A stretch of DNA of 33,143 nucleotides from an uncultured Lachnospiraceae bacterium (lineage in GTDB: Bacteria; Bacillota; Clostridia; Lachnospirales; Lachnospiraceae). Of the stretch, positions 1-8,200 are shown piece by piece. The stretch lies in NCBI GenBank assembly GCA_902779445.1, contig CACZBM010000028.1, positions 1 to 33,143 of the forward strand, given 5' to 3'. The notes under the pieces were generated by a model. The model was not told where the DNA came from. It saw only the letters and a program-made list of their open reading frames with translations, and searched no databases. The position numbers and the translations under genes are program-made. Positions within the stretch are counted from its first letter, which is position 1; every line of letters starts with the position of its first letter.

Positions 1-86
1 ATACGGCCTTTATTGGAGGCACAGGCTGCGGAAGAATGAGCGGAAAAACCTACATTTTTATTTTCCACTTTTCCGACATTCTTATA

Positions 87-115
87 TTGACATTTACATA
101 AACTCCCTAATAAAT
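87..115 (+). promoter_or_regulatory. possible promoter upstream of the structured region
   Basis: A perfect TTGACA (87-92) is followed after 17 bases by ATAAAT (110-115), a weaker -10 match. Transcription would start near 122 and run into the inverted-repeat-rich region and then the GNAT-like gene at 628. The -10 match is only partial and the region is AT-rich, so this is tentative. Positions 1-86 hold nothing I can identify; frame 1 closes at a TGA at 37-39, which could be the last codons of a gene lying outside the window. Confidence 0.3.
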
Positions 116-179
116 ACACAGTGTATGTCAGAAAGTCAGGATGTATTCGCCTTTTTCACCCTTGAATTTTCATAAGAGT

Positions 180-612
180 TTGAGATAATAAAACCATCTA
201 TATTTATTACAAATTATAAATTCGGTATCTCAACCGGACGAGAAACTCCGATACCTCAATCGGTGGAATTATGCGAAAGACCTGTATCAATGGTCTAATG
301 AAAGGAGCAGAAACCCTTTATTTTCCTTCGGAAGTATGCGATAATATAAGCATAAAAGTAATGACAATAGGGTTTTTGATAACGAGAGTTCGTACGGCGA
401 ATTCTGCGATTTAAGGCAAAAAGGAGATACTCTTTTTCATCAAAATAACGTGTATCTGCCATAATATAGGCAGATGATAGTTATGAAAAGGAGAAAATAG
501 AATATGTAGATTGGGTGAAAATCCCTGTTAATTTATTTATCAGGGATAGTAGCCAAACCGCTTTCCCTGTTTGTATAGATGCCACTAAAAAATAGTTCCG
601 TCTTGAGACGGG
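180..612 (+). ncRNA. candidate large structured RNA or long structured 5' leader
   Basis: There is no convincing ORF in this stretch, but it is dense in inverted repeats. Helices that can be read directly are: 223-226/233-236 and 248-251/260-263, two similar hairpins with loops containing CTCA; 278-282/292-296; 309-317/369-377, which encloses 334-338/350-354; 385-392/398-405 (8 bp); 430-440/483-493 (11 bp, one G-U), which encloses 454-460/469-475 (7 bp); 521-527/541-547; 547-553/581-587; and 598-602/607-611 just before the ribosome binding site of the 628 gene. An 8-bp match between 195-202 and 574-581 could close the whole domain. Size and complexity resemble ornate RNAs such as ROOL, GOLLD or HEARO, but I cannot assign a class. 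It may instead be the leader of the downstream gene. Confidence 0.4.
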
Positions 613-627
613 GAAACGAGGTGTATT

Positions 628-1176
628 ATGATAACTTTTAAGGTTGACGAGCTGTTACCTTGTCTTAAAGAAGTAGCTACAGGAGATATTTTTAATACCG
701 AAGTAGTTCAGCTCAAAAGAAAAAGTGTACTTTCCAAATACAATTCAAAATCTGGATGGTATGTCAACTGGGCCAAATTCGATGCAAGTGTTGAAATTTA
801 TGCCCTCGTTCTTAAAGGAACGTTCAACGTGCAAGGGTTAATAGCAGTTCAAAACAATGACGACTGCCAGTCGCTTGAAATGAAATGGGCGTGCGTCTCC
901 CCAGAAAACAATATATGGAAGTATGGGAAGAAAAAGTTTGCGGGTGTCGGAGGACATTTATTTGCAATAGCGGCAGACCTGTCAATCAAGAAAGGATATG
1001 ATGGATTTCTGACAGGTGAGGCTGCTGATGAGGAATTATTTAATTATTATATTGAGGAGTTTGGGGCAGCGCCCCTTCCCCCGATTAACAATCCATTCCG
1101 AATCATGTTTTCCGACAAAGCGACAGAAAGGATAAGGAGGGAATACACATATGAATGGACAGATGACGTACTCTGA
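628..1176 (+). CDS. GNAT-like acyltransferase family protein (182 aa), accessory
   Basis: The central part reads as a strand of small hydrophobic residues (residues about 55-75), then a glycine-rich turn (GVGGHLFAIAADLSIKKG, about 105-122) and a segment ending in a tyrosine pair and FGA (about 133-146). This order matches the acetyl-CoA binding core of GNAT N-acetyltransferases, though the usual R/QxxGxG/A signature is only partly kept (AGVGGH). The start has a good site, GAGGTG at 618-623. The substrate is unknown. The gene is AT-rich compared with the rest of the window and sits behind a long inverted-repeat region. It overlaps the next small gene by 26 bp, so the two are probably cotranscribed. 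This looks like mobile-element or phage cargo, but no integrase or transposase is visible. The family call is moderate. Confidence 0.5.
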   Translation: MITFKVDELLPCLKEVATGDIFNTEVVQLKRKSVLSKYNSKSGWYVNWAKFDASVEIYALVLKGTFNVQGLIAVQNNDDCQSLEMKWACVSPENNIWKYGKKKFAGVGGHLFAIAADLSIKKGYDGFLTGEAADEELFNYYIEEFGAAPLPPINNPFRIMFSDKATERIRREYTYEWTDDVL

Positions 1177-1339
1177 AACAGATAATATCATCAAAGATTT
1201 CATTAGAAGATGTGACCCTTATACGCCTACACGAATGCCTAAATTCGATCTAAGAGGCTACGCCCAATACCTCGAAGAACATGGCATTGACGGATTTCAT
1301 GTAACAAAAGAAATCATGGACATGTTCAAATGCGAGTAA
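1151..1339 (+). CDS. small protein of unknown function (62 aa)
   Basis: An AGGAGG-type site (around 1135-1140) precedes the ATG by about ten bases, and the start lies within the end of the GNAT-like gene in another frame, as expected for translational coupling. The protein is acidic, with a proline-rich middle (PYTPTRMPKF) and a predicted C-terminal helix. It has no membrane segment and I do not recognise a family. A terminator-like hairpin begins 18 bases after the stop codon, so this is probably the last gene of a two-gene unit. Its stop codon lies inside the 15-bp direct repeat that recurs at the end of the next small gene. Confidence 0.55.
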   Translation: MNGQMTYSETDNIIKDFIRRCDPYTPTRMPKFDLRGYAQYLEEHGIDGFHVTKEIMDMFKCE

Positions 1340-1350
1340 ACTGCATATTC
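1336..1350 (+). repeat. 15-bp direct repeat, copy 1
   Basis: GTAAACTGCATATTC here recurs exactly at 1623-1637. In both copies the TAA inside the repeat is the stop codon of the preceding small ORF. The two copies bracket the terminator and the 58-aa ORF at 1450. Confidence 0.7.
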
Positions 1351-1356
1351 TAAACA

Positions 1357-1380
1357 GAAAAGCTCCTTCGGGGCTTTTCT
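1357..1380 (+). terminator. intrinsic terminator-like hairpin after the GNAT-like gene pair
   Basis: The stem is 1357-1366 paired with 1370-1379 (G, four A, GCTCC against GGGGC, four T, C) with a TTC loop and a T-rich 3' side running into TCTTCTTG. It is positioned to stop transcription of the 628-1339 unit. Confidence 0.6.
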
Positions 1381-1449
1381 TCTTGTTCTAATATTTGAAA
1401 AGAAAAAGTGGTATGGAAGTCGTGTGGGGCTTCACCGAGAGGTGTTTTT

Positions 1450-1626
1450 ATGAAAAGGCAGATTGATGTTTTTGATAAACTTAATACAGGCTGCTTTATA
1501 GGAAACGGAAAATTAGAAACAAATAAGTTTCCTTTTAACCTAACCGAAATAAGAAAGTACCTCAAGAAAACCGGTAAAACTCTTGAAGAACTGACATTTA
1601 GAGAGGTTTCCAATTTTAGAGTGTAA
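1450..1626 (+). CDS. small protein of unknown function (58 aa)
   Basis: The chosen ATG at 1450 follows GAGAGGTG by a short gap; the frame also extends upstream to 1408 without a plausible ribosome site. The product is basic and ends in a helix-rich segment (EIRKYLKKTGKTLEELTFREV), which has the look of a small DNA-binding or antitoxin-like domain, though I cannot name a family. The stop codon sits in copy 2 of the 15-bp direct repeat. It is separated from the LRR gene on the other strand by about 40 bases. It may be an accessory gene that arrived with its flanking repeat. Confidence 0.4.
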   Translation: MKRQIDVFDKLNTGCFIGNGKLETNKFPFNLTEIRKYLKKTGKTLEELTFREVSNFRV

Positions 1627-1637
1627 ACTGCATATTC
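1623..1637 (+). repeat. 15-bp direct repeat, copy 2
   Basis: This is the exact repeat of 1336-1350, and it again contains the TAA stop of the ORF that precedes it. The copies are 287 bp apart start to start. Confidence 0.7.
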
Positions 1638-1667
1638 AAAGAACAAGAAAATGAAAGAATCTCTAAC

Positions 1668-3443
1668 TTATTTTTTCTTCTTCTCCAGCTTAACCTTGAA
1701 GTTCGCTTTAAACTTCTTTCCTAATACAGTAACCGTGATCTTTGAGGAACCTTTGGCTTTCGCGGTAATGTCCCCGGTATCGGTATTGATCTCAGCCACC
1801 GCCGGTTTCTTTGATTCGTATTTCTCAGGTTCCAAAAAGCTCAGACCGGACAGCATTGTGGATATGCTGTATTTATTCTTTTCTGCATCTGAATCCAGAA
1901 TTATCTGCTTCTTTTTCATGACCGGCTTTTCCACGTACAGCCTTACTGTTTCCTTCTCCTGGGCGCCCGTCACTTCTATTTCATAGCTTCCCTCAATGTT
2001 TTTTGAGGTTAATACTCCTTTTTTATTGATCTTTATACCTTTTAACGGGGCACCGTCAACGGGCGTGATATTATAGGCTGTAGGCGTAAATCCCAGGTCG
2101 AAAGTGATCTTTTTACTCTTTGCCAGGATCGCTGCACAGGAAACCGTTATCTTTTCACCGCTCTTCACCGCAGCCGGAATGATAATATCCGGATCATACC
2201 AGTTATAATGAATCGTCACATCCTGAGAGAGTCCGACCTGTTTCAGATTATCCGCGACGGTTCCGCCGGAAGTACAGTATTTAGCATCTTTATCATATTT
2301 ATCATAAACTATCTTTTTCCACTCTTCCTCACTTCCGCCGTAATATATATCCGTGACATTTCCTACCGATATATTCTCGTCATCATCTCCATATGAATCC
2401 GTGGCATAGGGGTGTTCTTCATAATCATCATTCGGGGAGTCGCTGTCTTCTTTCGTATATCTGCTGAATGCCTCGTTTCCGATATGTGTGACTGATTTTG
2501 AGATATATAACTCCTTCAGGTTATCGCAGTCGTAGAAAGCTCTGGCCTGTATCTGTTTCACACCGGCAACAGCCTTTGCTGCTTTGATATTACTGTTACC
2601 TGCACATGCGCCATAGCCTATGGTCCTTGTTTTCTTTGCCGGTATCAGGGTCTCTCCGGACTTTGCTGCAGGAACGCACATAAGAGCAGGAACTTCCATA
2701 TTGTACATTCCATTGTCTTCATAATACGGACAGTATTTTTTATAAAGGAAGCCGTCTTCCTTTACCTCAAAATACGGATTATCATCTGCAACCTCTATGG
2801 TCTCCAGTGCCGTGCAGCCCTCAAAGGCATCTCCTCTCATATGGTGAAGGTATCCGAGATCCACCGATCTCAGATGGATATTTCTCTGAAACGATCTTTT
2901 TCCTAAATGCCAGACATTATTAAGAGTAACGTCTTCAAGGTCACATATTCTAAAAGCATGGTGGCTTATTTCAAATCCCTGCTTTTTGCCTGTCTTTTTA
3001 CCCGGTTTTACTTCCAGTGTTTTCAGAGCCTTATTTACCGCAAAAGAACTTTGACCGAATTCGTCAAATGCATGTCCCCCTTCTACAGTAATGGATTCCA
3101 GGTTAGGAAGTTCATTTTTAAATATCCCTCCGGCAATATGGGTGATACCCTCTCCGATCACGATATATTTTATGTTTTCTTCTCCTCCGGCATCCTGTAT
3201 GGCATCTCCTCTTTTGTCCTTGCCAACGGTGCCTTTTCCGTCAAAATACAGAGTATTACCTTCAAATCTTACGGAAGAATTATCAGGATCTTTCGCAAAA
3301 ACCGAGCTTTCCGTATTCTTTATTTCGGGCAGATTCTCATAATCCCATCTGACTATATCAAAATCCTCTCCATAGCTTACGGTGCCGCTGCACATAATAA
3401 GGGATAAAGCCAGAATAAGTGTTAATAATCTCTTCTTTCTCAT
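1668..3443 (-). CDS. secreted BspA-type leucine-rich-repeat protein with C-terminal bacterial Ig-like domain
   Basis: The start is placed at 3443 because AAGGAGG lies a few bases upstream of this ATG; the frame extends further without a better site. The product of 591 aa starts with a typical signal peptide (basic RKKR, then LLTLILALSLIM, cleavage likely after VSYG around residue 25). Residues about 60-350 contain irregular LRR_5/BspA-like repeats (IKYIVIGEGITHIAGGIF, LKELYISKSVTHIGNEAF). Near the C-terminus the pattern PAVAEINTDTGDITAKAKG resembles a Big_2 immunoglobulin-like fold, followed by a Lys-rich tail. No LPxTG motif or transmembrane anchor is visible, so it is probably released or held by charge. 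Such proteins are often adhesins or host-interaction proteins, but no ligand can be inferred here. It is probably cotranscribed with the upstream cation exchanger. Confidence 0.8.
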   Translation of the reverse strand: MRKKRLLTLILALSLIMCSGTVSYGEDFDIVRWDYENLPEIKNTESSVFAKDPDNSSVRFEGNTLYFDGKGTVGKDKRGDAIQDAGGEENIKYIVIGEGITHIAGGIFKNELPNLESITVEGGHAFDEFGQSSFAVNKALKTLEVKPGKKTGKKQGFEISHHAFRICDLEDVTLNNVWHLGKRSFQRNIHLRSVDLGYLHHMRGDAFEGCTALETIEVADDNPYFEVKEDGFLYKKYCPYYEDNGMYNMEVPALMCVPAAKSGETLIPAKKTRTIGYGACAGNSNIKAAKAVAGVKQIQARAFYDCDNLKELYISKSVTHIGNEAFSRYTKEDSDSPNDDYEEHPYATDSYGDDDENISVGNVTDIYYGGSEEEWKKIVYDKYDKDAKYCTSGGTVADNLKQVGLSQDVTIHYNWYDPDIIIPAAVKSGEKITVSCAAILAKSKKITFDLGFTPTAYNITPVDGAPLKGIKINKKGVLTSKNIEGSYEIEVTGAQEKETVRLYVEKPVMKKKQIILDSDAEKNKYSISTMLSGLSFLEPEKYESKKPAVAEINTDTGDITAKAKGSSKITVTVLGKKFKANFKVKLEKKKK

Positions 3444-3477
3444 TGGTCTCCTCCTTATCAGTTCGATCAATGGTTTC

Positions 3478-4452
3478 TTAGCGCAGACATGCGAAGATCA
3501 TGTCTGCCACATAACATAAGACCATTATTATCCCCTCTCTCCGCCTTATCTCACTATTTGAGGTGGCAAAGATCCAGGATATTACACATATCACTATGAG
3601 TATTGCAAAATCCCATACAGTTGCCACATTTACCGGCATGGGATGTATGGTTGATGATATTCCCAGAATAAACATCACATTGTAGATATTGGATCCCACT
3701 ACATTTCCAACAGCCATTCCTGTCTCTCCCTTTTTCGCAGCGGTGATGGATGTCACAAGCTCCGGAAGAGATGTTCCGATGGCCACTACCGTAAGACCAA
3801 TAAGTGTTTCTGTAAGGCCCATAGCTCTCGCAAGGTTCTGGGCTCCGTATACAACAGCCTTGCCTCCTGCCACAATAAGCATGAGACCTATAATGATAAA
3901 GACTATGCATTTCCACATGGGCATAGTTGCTTCTTCCCGGGAATCATCCGGATTTTTCGCGGCCTCCACCACAAGTGACCCTAAATAGATGAAGAAAGAA
4001 ATAAGAAGTATTATCCCTGCTATTCTGTGAAGGATCCCCACGTTTTCTGTCATGGGCATTCCGATGAACTTAACGGGCAGTACCTTTATCGCAGTAACCA
4101 GAAAAACAAAGACAATGGAAATAAGACATATCGGAAAATCCCTCTTTCTCACCGCATCGTCCACGGGAAGCGGTTTAAATACAGCGCATATCCCCAGGAC
4201 CACGAGAAGATTAAAGAGATTGGATCCTATTACATTACTGACTGCGATCTCATTTGAACCCTGTATGGATGCGAGAATGCTCACCGCCATTTCCGGAGCG
4301 GATGTTCCAAGCGCCACGATCGTGAGCCCGATTATCAGGCCTGATACGTGAAATATCCTGGCAACTCCGCAACTGCCGTCCACAAATATATCCGCACCCT
4401 TTATGAGTCCGATAAAGCCGACCACAAGGATCGCTATGTATAAAACTACCAT
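3478..4452 (-). CDS. CaCA-family sodium/calcium exchanger (YrbG-like)
   Basis: This is an integral membrane cation/cation antiporter of about 324 aa. The two inverted alpha repeats are clear: GLTIVALGTSAPEM followed by NVIGSNLFNLL in the N-terminal half, and GLTVVAIGTSLPEL followed by NVVGSNIYNVM in the C-terminal half. The Glu of GTSxPE and the Asn of GSNxxN are the family's cation-coordinating residues, and both halves keep them. About ten hydrophobic segments are present. I prefer the ATG at 4452, which has AGGAGA upstream, over an earlier TTG at 4473. It lies between the deacetylase (a repeat copy fills the gap) and the LRR gene. Calcium export driven by sodium or protons is the likely role; the ion pair cannot be set from sequence. 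Confidence 0.87.
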   Translation of the reverse strand: MVVLYIAILVVGFIGLIKGADIFVDGSCGVARIFHVSGLIIGLTIVALGTSAPEMAVSILASIQGSNEIAVSNVIGSNLFNLLVVLGICAVFKPLPVDDAVRKRDFPICLISIVFVFLVTAIKVLPVKFIGMPMTENVGILHRIAGIILLISFFIYLGSLVVEAAKNPDDSREEATMPMWKCIVFIIIGLMLIVAGGKAVVYGAQNLARAMGLTETLIGLTVVAIGTSLPELVTSITAAKKGETGMAVGNVVGSNIYNVMFILGISSTIHPMPVNVATVWDFAILIVICVISWIFATSNSEIRRREGIIMVLCYVADMIFACLR

Positions 4453-4475
4453 TTTTCTGTCTCCTACACTCAATC

Positions 4476-4505
4476 AGATTCTGAGGGCTTTAGCCCGAAG
4501 AATCT
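4476..4505 (+). repeat. palindromic repeat family, locus A
   Basis: This is a near-perfect inverted repeat with outer stem AGATTCT/AGAATCT, a GA/GA internal pair of mismatches and inner stem GGGCT/AGCCC with a two-base loop. It lies between the deacetylase and exchanger genes. The ends match the arms of the larger repeats at 9938 and elsewhere, so it is a single-arm member of the same family. Confidence 0.75.
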
Positions 4506-4513
4506 TTCATTAA

Positions 4514-5212
4514 TTATACAACAAATTCCGGCTTTTCAAAAACCACCCCGTTCTTAAGGAGGTATCCGAGAAAATCCCTATAGTATCCCGGGGCCAGCTC
4601 CTCCGTCTCATCATGTGCATGTATGATGATGATATGATTCCCGTTTTCTGAAAAAAGCGGTGCTCCGTATTCCGGCTCGGGATCATCTATTTTCTTCCGG
4701 ACATCCTCTGCCGTAAACCCGCTGCCGGGACGTATCCGGTATTCCTCGAAGTCAAAGGTCCAAAAGGTGTCTATATCACGATCCATACCTTCTTCCTTCC
4801 ACCAGGGATAGGGTATCTCCGTGTCTCTCACCTTGTGGAATCCCTTCTCCTTAAGATACTTCTGGATCATATCCTTATTCCTGCCACCTTTATCTCCGTA
4901 GGGAAATCTGAAGGGACGATATATTCTCTTTATCCCTGTACGCTTGTATAGATCATCGATAAGTCCCTCGCACTTTTCTATCTCATCAAAACACTCTTCA
5001 GGGGAAATTTCGGAAAAGTGAGGATGAGAATAGCTGTGGTTTCCTATGATGATACCGTTAGTGACTGCATATTCAGCTTCAACCGGGAATTTTTCCAGAT
5101 TCTCACCCCAGGCGAACATTATGGCCGGTATCTCATTCTCTCTTAGAAAATCCACAAAGGCCGGTGTGTTTTTCGAAGGAATATCATCAATCGTAAGGAC
5201 CGCTTTGATCAT
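4514..5212 (-). CDS. polysaccharide deacetylase family protein (NodB homology, CE4-like)
   Basis: The 232-aa protein has the NodB motifs in order: TIDD near residue 7 (the catalytic base and metal Asp pair), HSYSH near 58 (metal-binding H-x-x-x-H), RFPYG near 102 and IIIHAHDE near 200 (C-terminal His). These predict a metal-dependent hydrolase that removes N- or O-acetyl groups from a glycan such as peptidoglycan. There is no signal peptide or membrane anchor, which is unusual for a cell-wall deacetylase and suggests a cytoplasmic or small-molecule substrate. The start is 23 bp after the mfd stop, consistent with cotranscription, although the Shine-Dalgarno-like AAAGGA is about 14 bases from the ATG. 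Confidence 0.8.
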   Translation of the reverse strand: MIKAVLTIDDIPSKNTPAFVDFLRENEIPAIMFAWGENLEKFPVEAEYAVTNGIIIGNHSYSHPHFSEISPEECFDEIEKCEGLIDDLYKRTGIKRIYRPFRFPYGDKGGRNKDMIQKYLKEKGFHKVRDTEIPYPWWKEEGMDRDIDTFWTFDFEEYRIRPGSGFTAEDVRKKIDDPEPEYGAPLFSENGNHIIIIHAHDETEELAPGYYRDFLGYLLKNGVVFEKPEFVV

Positions 5213-5235
5213 TTTTCAGTAAATTTCCTTTCTTC

Positions 5236-8200
5236 TCAGTCCAGCAGGAGTTCCCGCATATTGTCAAGAACTTCATTTGAAACCCTGATAAAATCGTGTT
5301 TTTCCTCCCGGCCGAACCGATATGTGAATTCAGGGTTTCCGGCTGCCCTGAAAGTAAGCGCTCCGTCAAAACGGTTAAGAAGCGGCTCTATCCCTGCAGG
5401 ATTCAGCCTGGCCTTAGGATATATCGTAAATATGATGGTGTTTTCTTTTGCCGAAAGATTCTCAATAAACACATCATGTGCCTTATGTCTGATAAGGGCA
5501 GTATTTATAAGATTTTCCACACTCTTCGGGACCGTCCCGAATCTGTCGTGGAGCTCTGCCTCCATATCTTCCGCTTCAGGTTCTGTCTCTATAAATGCTA
5601 TCCTTTTATAGAGATCCAGCTTTATACTCTCATTCTTTACATAGGAATTCGGAATATACGCATCCTGATCTATGTCTATGGTGGTATTGAATTCTTCACC
5701 GGCCTCTTCGCCCTTTTCGTGCTTCACCGCAGTATCCAGCATCCTGCAGTAGAGATCATATCCCACGAGCTCCATGTGTCCTGACTGTTCGCTGCCAAGG
5801 ACATTACCAGCGCCCCTGATCTCCAGATCCTTCATGGCGATCCTGAACCCGCTGCCGAGATCCGTAAATTCCCTTATGGCTGCAAGCCTCTTTTCCGCAG
5901 TTTCCTTTAGCAAACGGTCTCTCTTGTACATGAGAAAAGCATAGGCTGTCCTGTTGGACCTTCCGACCCTTCCCCGCAGCTGATAGAGCTGGGATAATCC
6001 CATTTTATCCGCATCACTTATTATCATTGTATTAACATTCGGGATGTCTATACCTGTCTCTATTATTGTGGTAGATACCAGAACGTCTATATCCCCGCGG
6101 ATAAAGTCGCTCATGATATCTTCTAATTCCTGCTCTCTCATCTGGCCGTGGGCATATTCCACAGTGGCATCCGGACAGAGTTTTCTGATCCTGGCTGCAG
6201 TATCCGCTATGTCATTTACCCTGTTATATACAAAATAAACCTGGCCATGCCTGGAAATCTCCCTGTTCACAGCTTCCCTGACCATTTCGTCACTGTATTC
6301 CATTACAAAGGTCTGAATAGGCATCCTGTCTCTGGGAGCTTCGGTGAGGACAGACATATCCCTTATACCGACGAGACTCATATGAAGGGTTCTGGGGATC
6401 GGCGTGGCTGTGAGAGACAGCACATCCACGTTTTTCCTCATTTCCTTTATCTTCTCTTTATGCGTTACTCCGAAACGCTGCTCTTCATCGATGATAAGAA
6501 GTCCCAGATCTTTGAATTTAACATCCTTTGACAGAAGCCTGTGGGTACCGATCACGATATCCACCATGCCCTTTTTAAGGTTTTCGATGGTTGCCTTCTG
6601 CTCTGCCTTTGTACGGAACCTGCAAAGCATCTCTGTTTTAACGGGAAAGTCCTTCATCCTTTCAGAGAACGTATTATAATGCTGCTCTGCCAGGATCGTG
6701 GTTGGTACGAGCAGCGCCACCTGCTTATTTTCCTGAACAGCCTTAAATGCTGCCCTGATAGCCACTTCTGTCTTTCCAAAGCCTACATCGCCGCAGATAA
6801 GCCTGTCCATGATCTTCTCGCTCTCCATGTCATGCTTAACCGCTTCTATGGCCATATTCTGGTCATCAGTCTCTTCAAAAGGGAACATCTCCTCAAATTC
6901 CCTCTGCCAGACTGTATCTCTTCCAAAGCAGAATCCCTTTGAATTCTGTCTTTTGGAGTATAACTCTATAAGCCGGCGGGCTACTCCCTCAACCGCCGTA
7001 TTGACCTTCGCCTTGGTCTTTGCCCATTCATTGCTTCCGAGTTTATTTAGTTTGGGCTTTTTGTCCGTATCCTTTGAAGCATACTTTTGAAGAACATCCA
7101 GATTGGATGCTATCACATAGACCGATGAATCATCGCGATAGCTTACTTTTACGTAATCCCTTGTCTTACCGTCTATCTCAATATGCTCTATTCCTTTATA
7201 CTGCCCCAGGCCGTAGTTCTCATGTATCACATAATCACCCACGTTTAGATCCGTGAATGATGCTATATGTTCACCTTCGTAGGAGAACTTTCTCTTTTTC
7301 TTTCTTTTCTTTTCGCCGCCGAAGATATCCGTTTCACTTATTACCGCAAATCTGATATCCGGAAATTCAAACCCCTGCCGTAGAGATCCCTGCATGGTCA
7401 TTATTTCAGAATTGCTAAGGACCCTGTTCCTGTCTTCAGAGAAAAATGCCGGAATTCCGCTTTCCTCTTCTATATTCTTTGCCAGTCTTTCCGCACGTGT
7501 TCTGGATCCGGAAAGTATGACCACCCTGAAGTGCTCCTGCCTGTATCGCTTTAAGTCTTTTATTAGAGATGCAAATGATCCGTTATATGCGTTTACCGAC
7601 CTGATATTAAGTGAAAATACCGATGACGGCACATATCTGTCCTGTTTTAAGAGGATAGTCCCCAGAGATGCTGTCGGAAATTCGCAGATATGTTCAAATG
7701 TCTCATTTACACCATAGAGAAAATCTGCAGCTCCAGACAGCGTATAGCCCTTTTCAAGCCTCATCAGCATGCTGTCTGAAAATTCTTTTTCTACCGCATC
7801 TCCCTTTTCGAACAGGTGCGCCGGCTCGTTTAAAAAAATGACGGTTCTTTCGGGATCGAAAAAGTCGAGGAAGGACGCCATATTTTTATAAAAATACCCT
7901 GCAAATGACGACAGATTCCCGGCTTCTCCGGTCTCTTCAAGGGCTTCCGCGAATTCTTCCACCGTTTCCTTAAGGCGGAATGCTTCCTCCGTAAGCATGT
8001 GGTCTCTCAGATACTTATGTCTTTTTTCAAAATCTTTTTTAAGAGCACTGAGTCCTGCTGTTTTTTCTTCCTCTGTCATTATGGTTTCGGAAGCGGGGAA
8101 AATATTCACTTCTTCCAGCTTTTCTATCGATCTCTGGGTAGCTGCATCAAAGGCTCTGATGCTGTCTATAACATCTCCCCACAGTTCGATCCTGACCGGA

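Noticed and set aside
180..627. Group I or group II intron remnant
   Set aside because: I see no recognisable domain V, intron boundary motif or reverse transcriptase/endonuclease gene nearby; the helices do not follow either core.
1350..1646. 98-aa minus-strand ORF opposite the 58-aa gene
   Set aside because: It lacks a ribosome site and covers the terminator and both strands of the small gene; it looks like an antisense shadow.
2907..3407. 166-aa plus-strand ORF within the LRR gene
   Set aside because: It lies wholly antisense to a well-supported secreted LRR protein and has no family resemblance.
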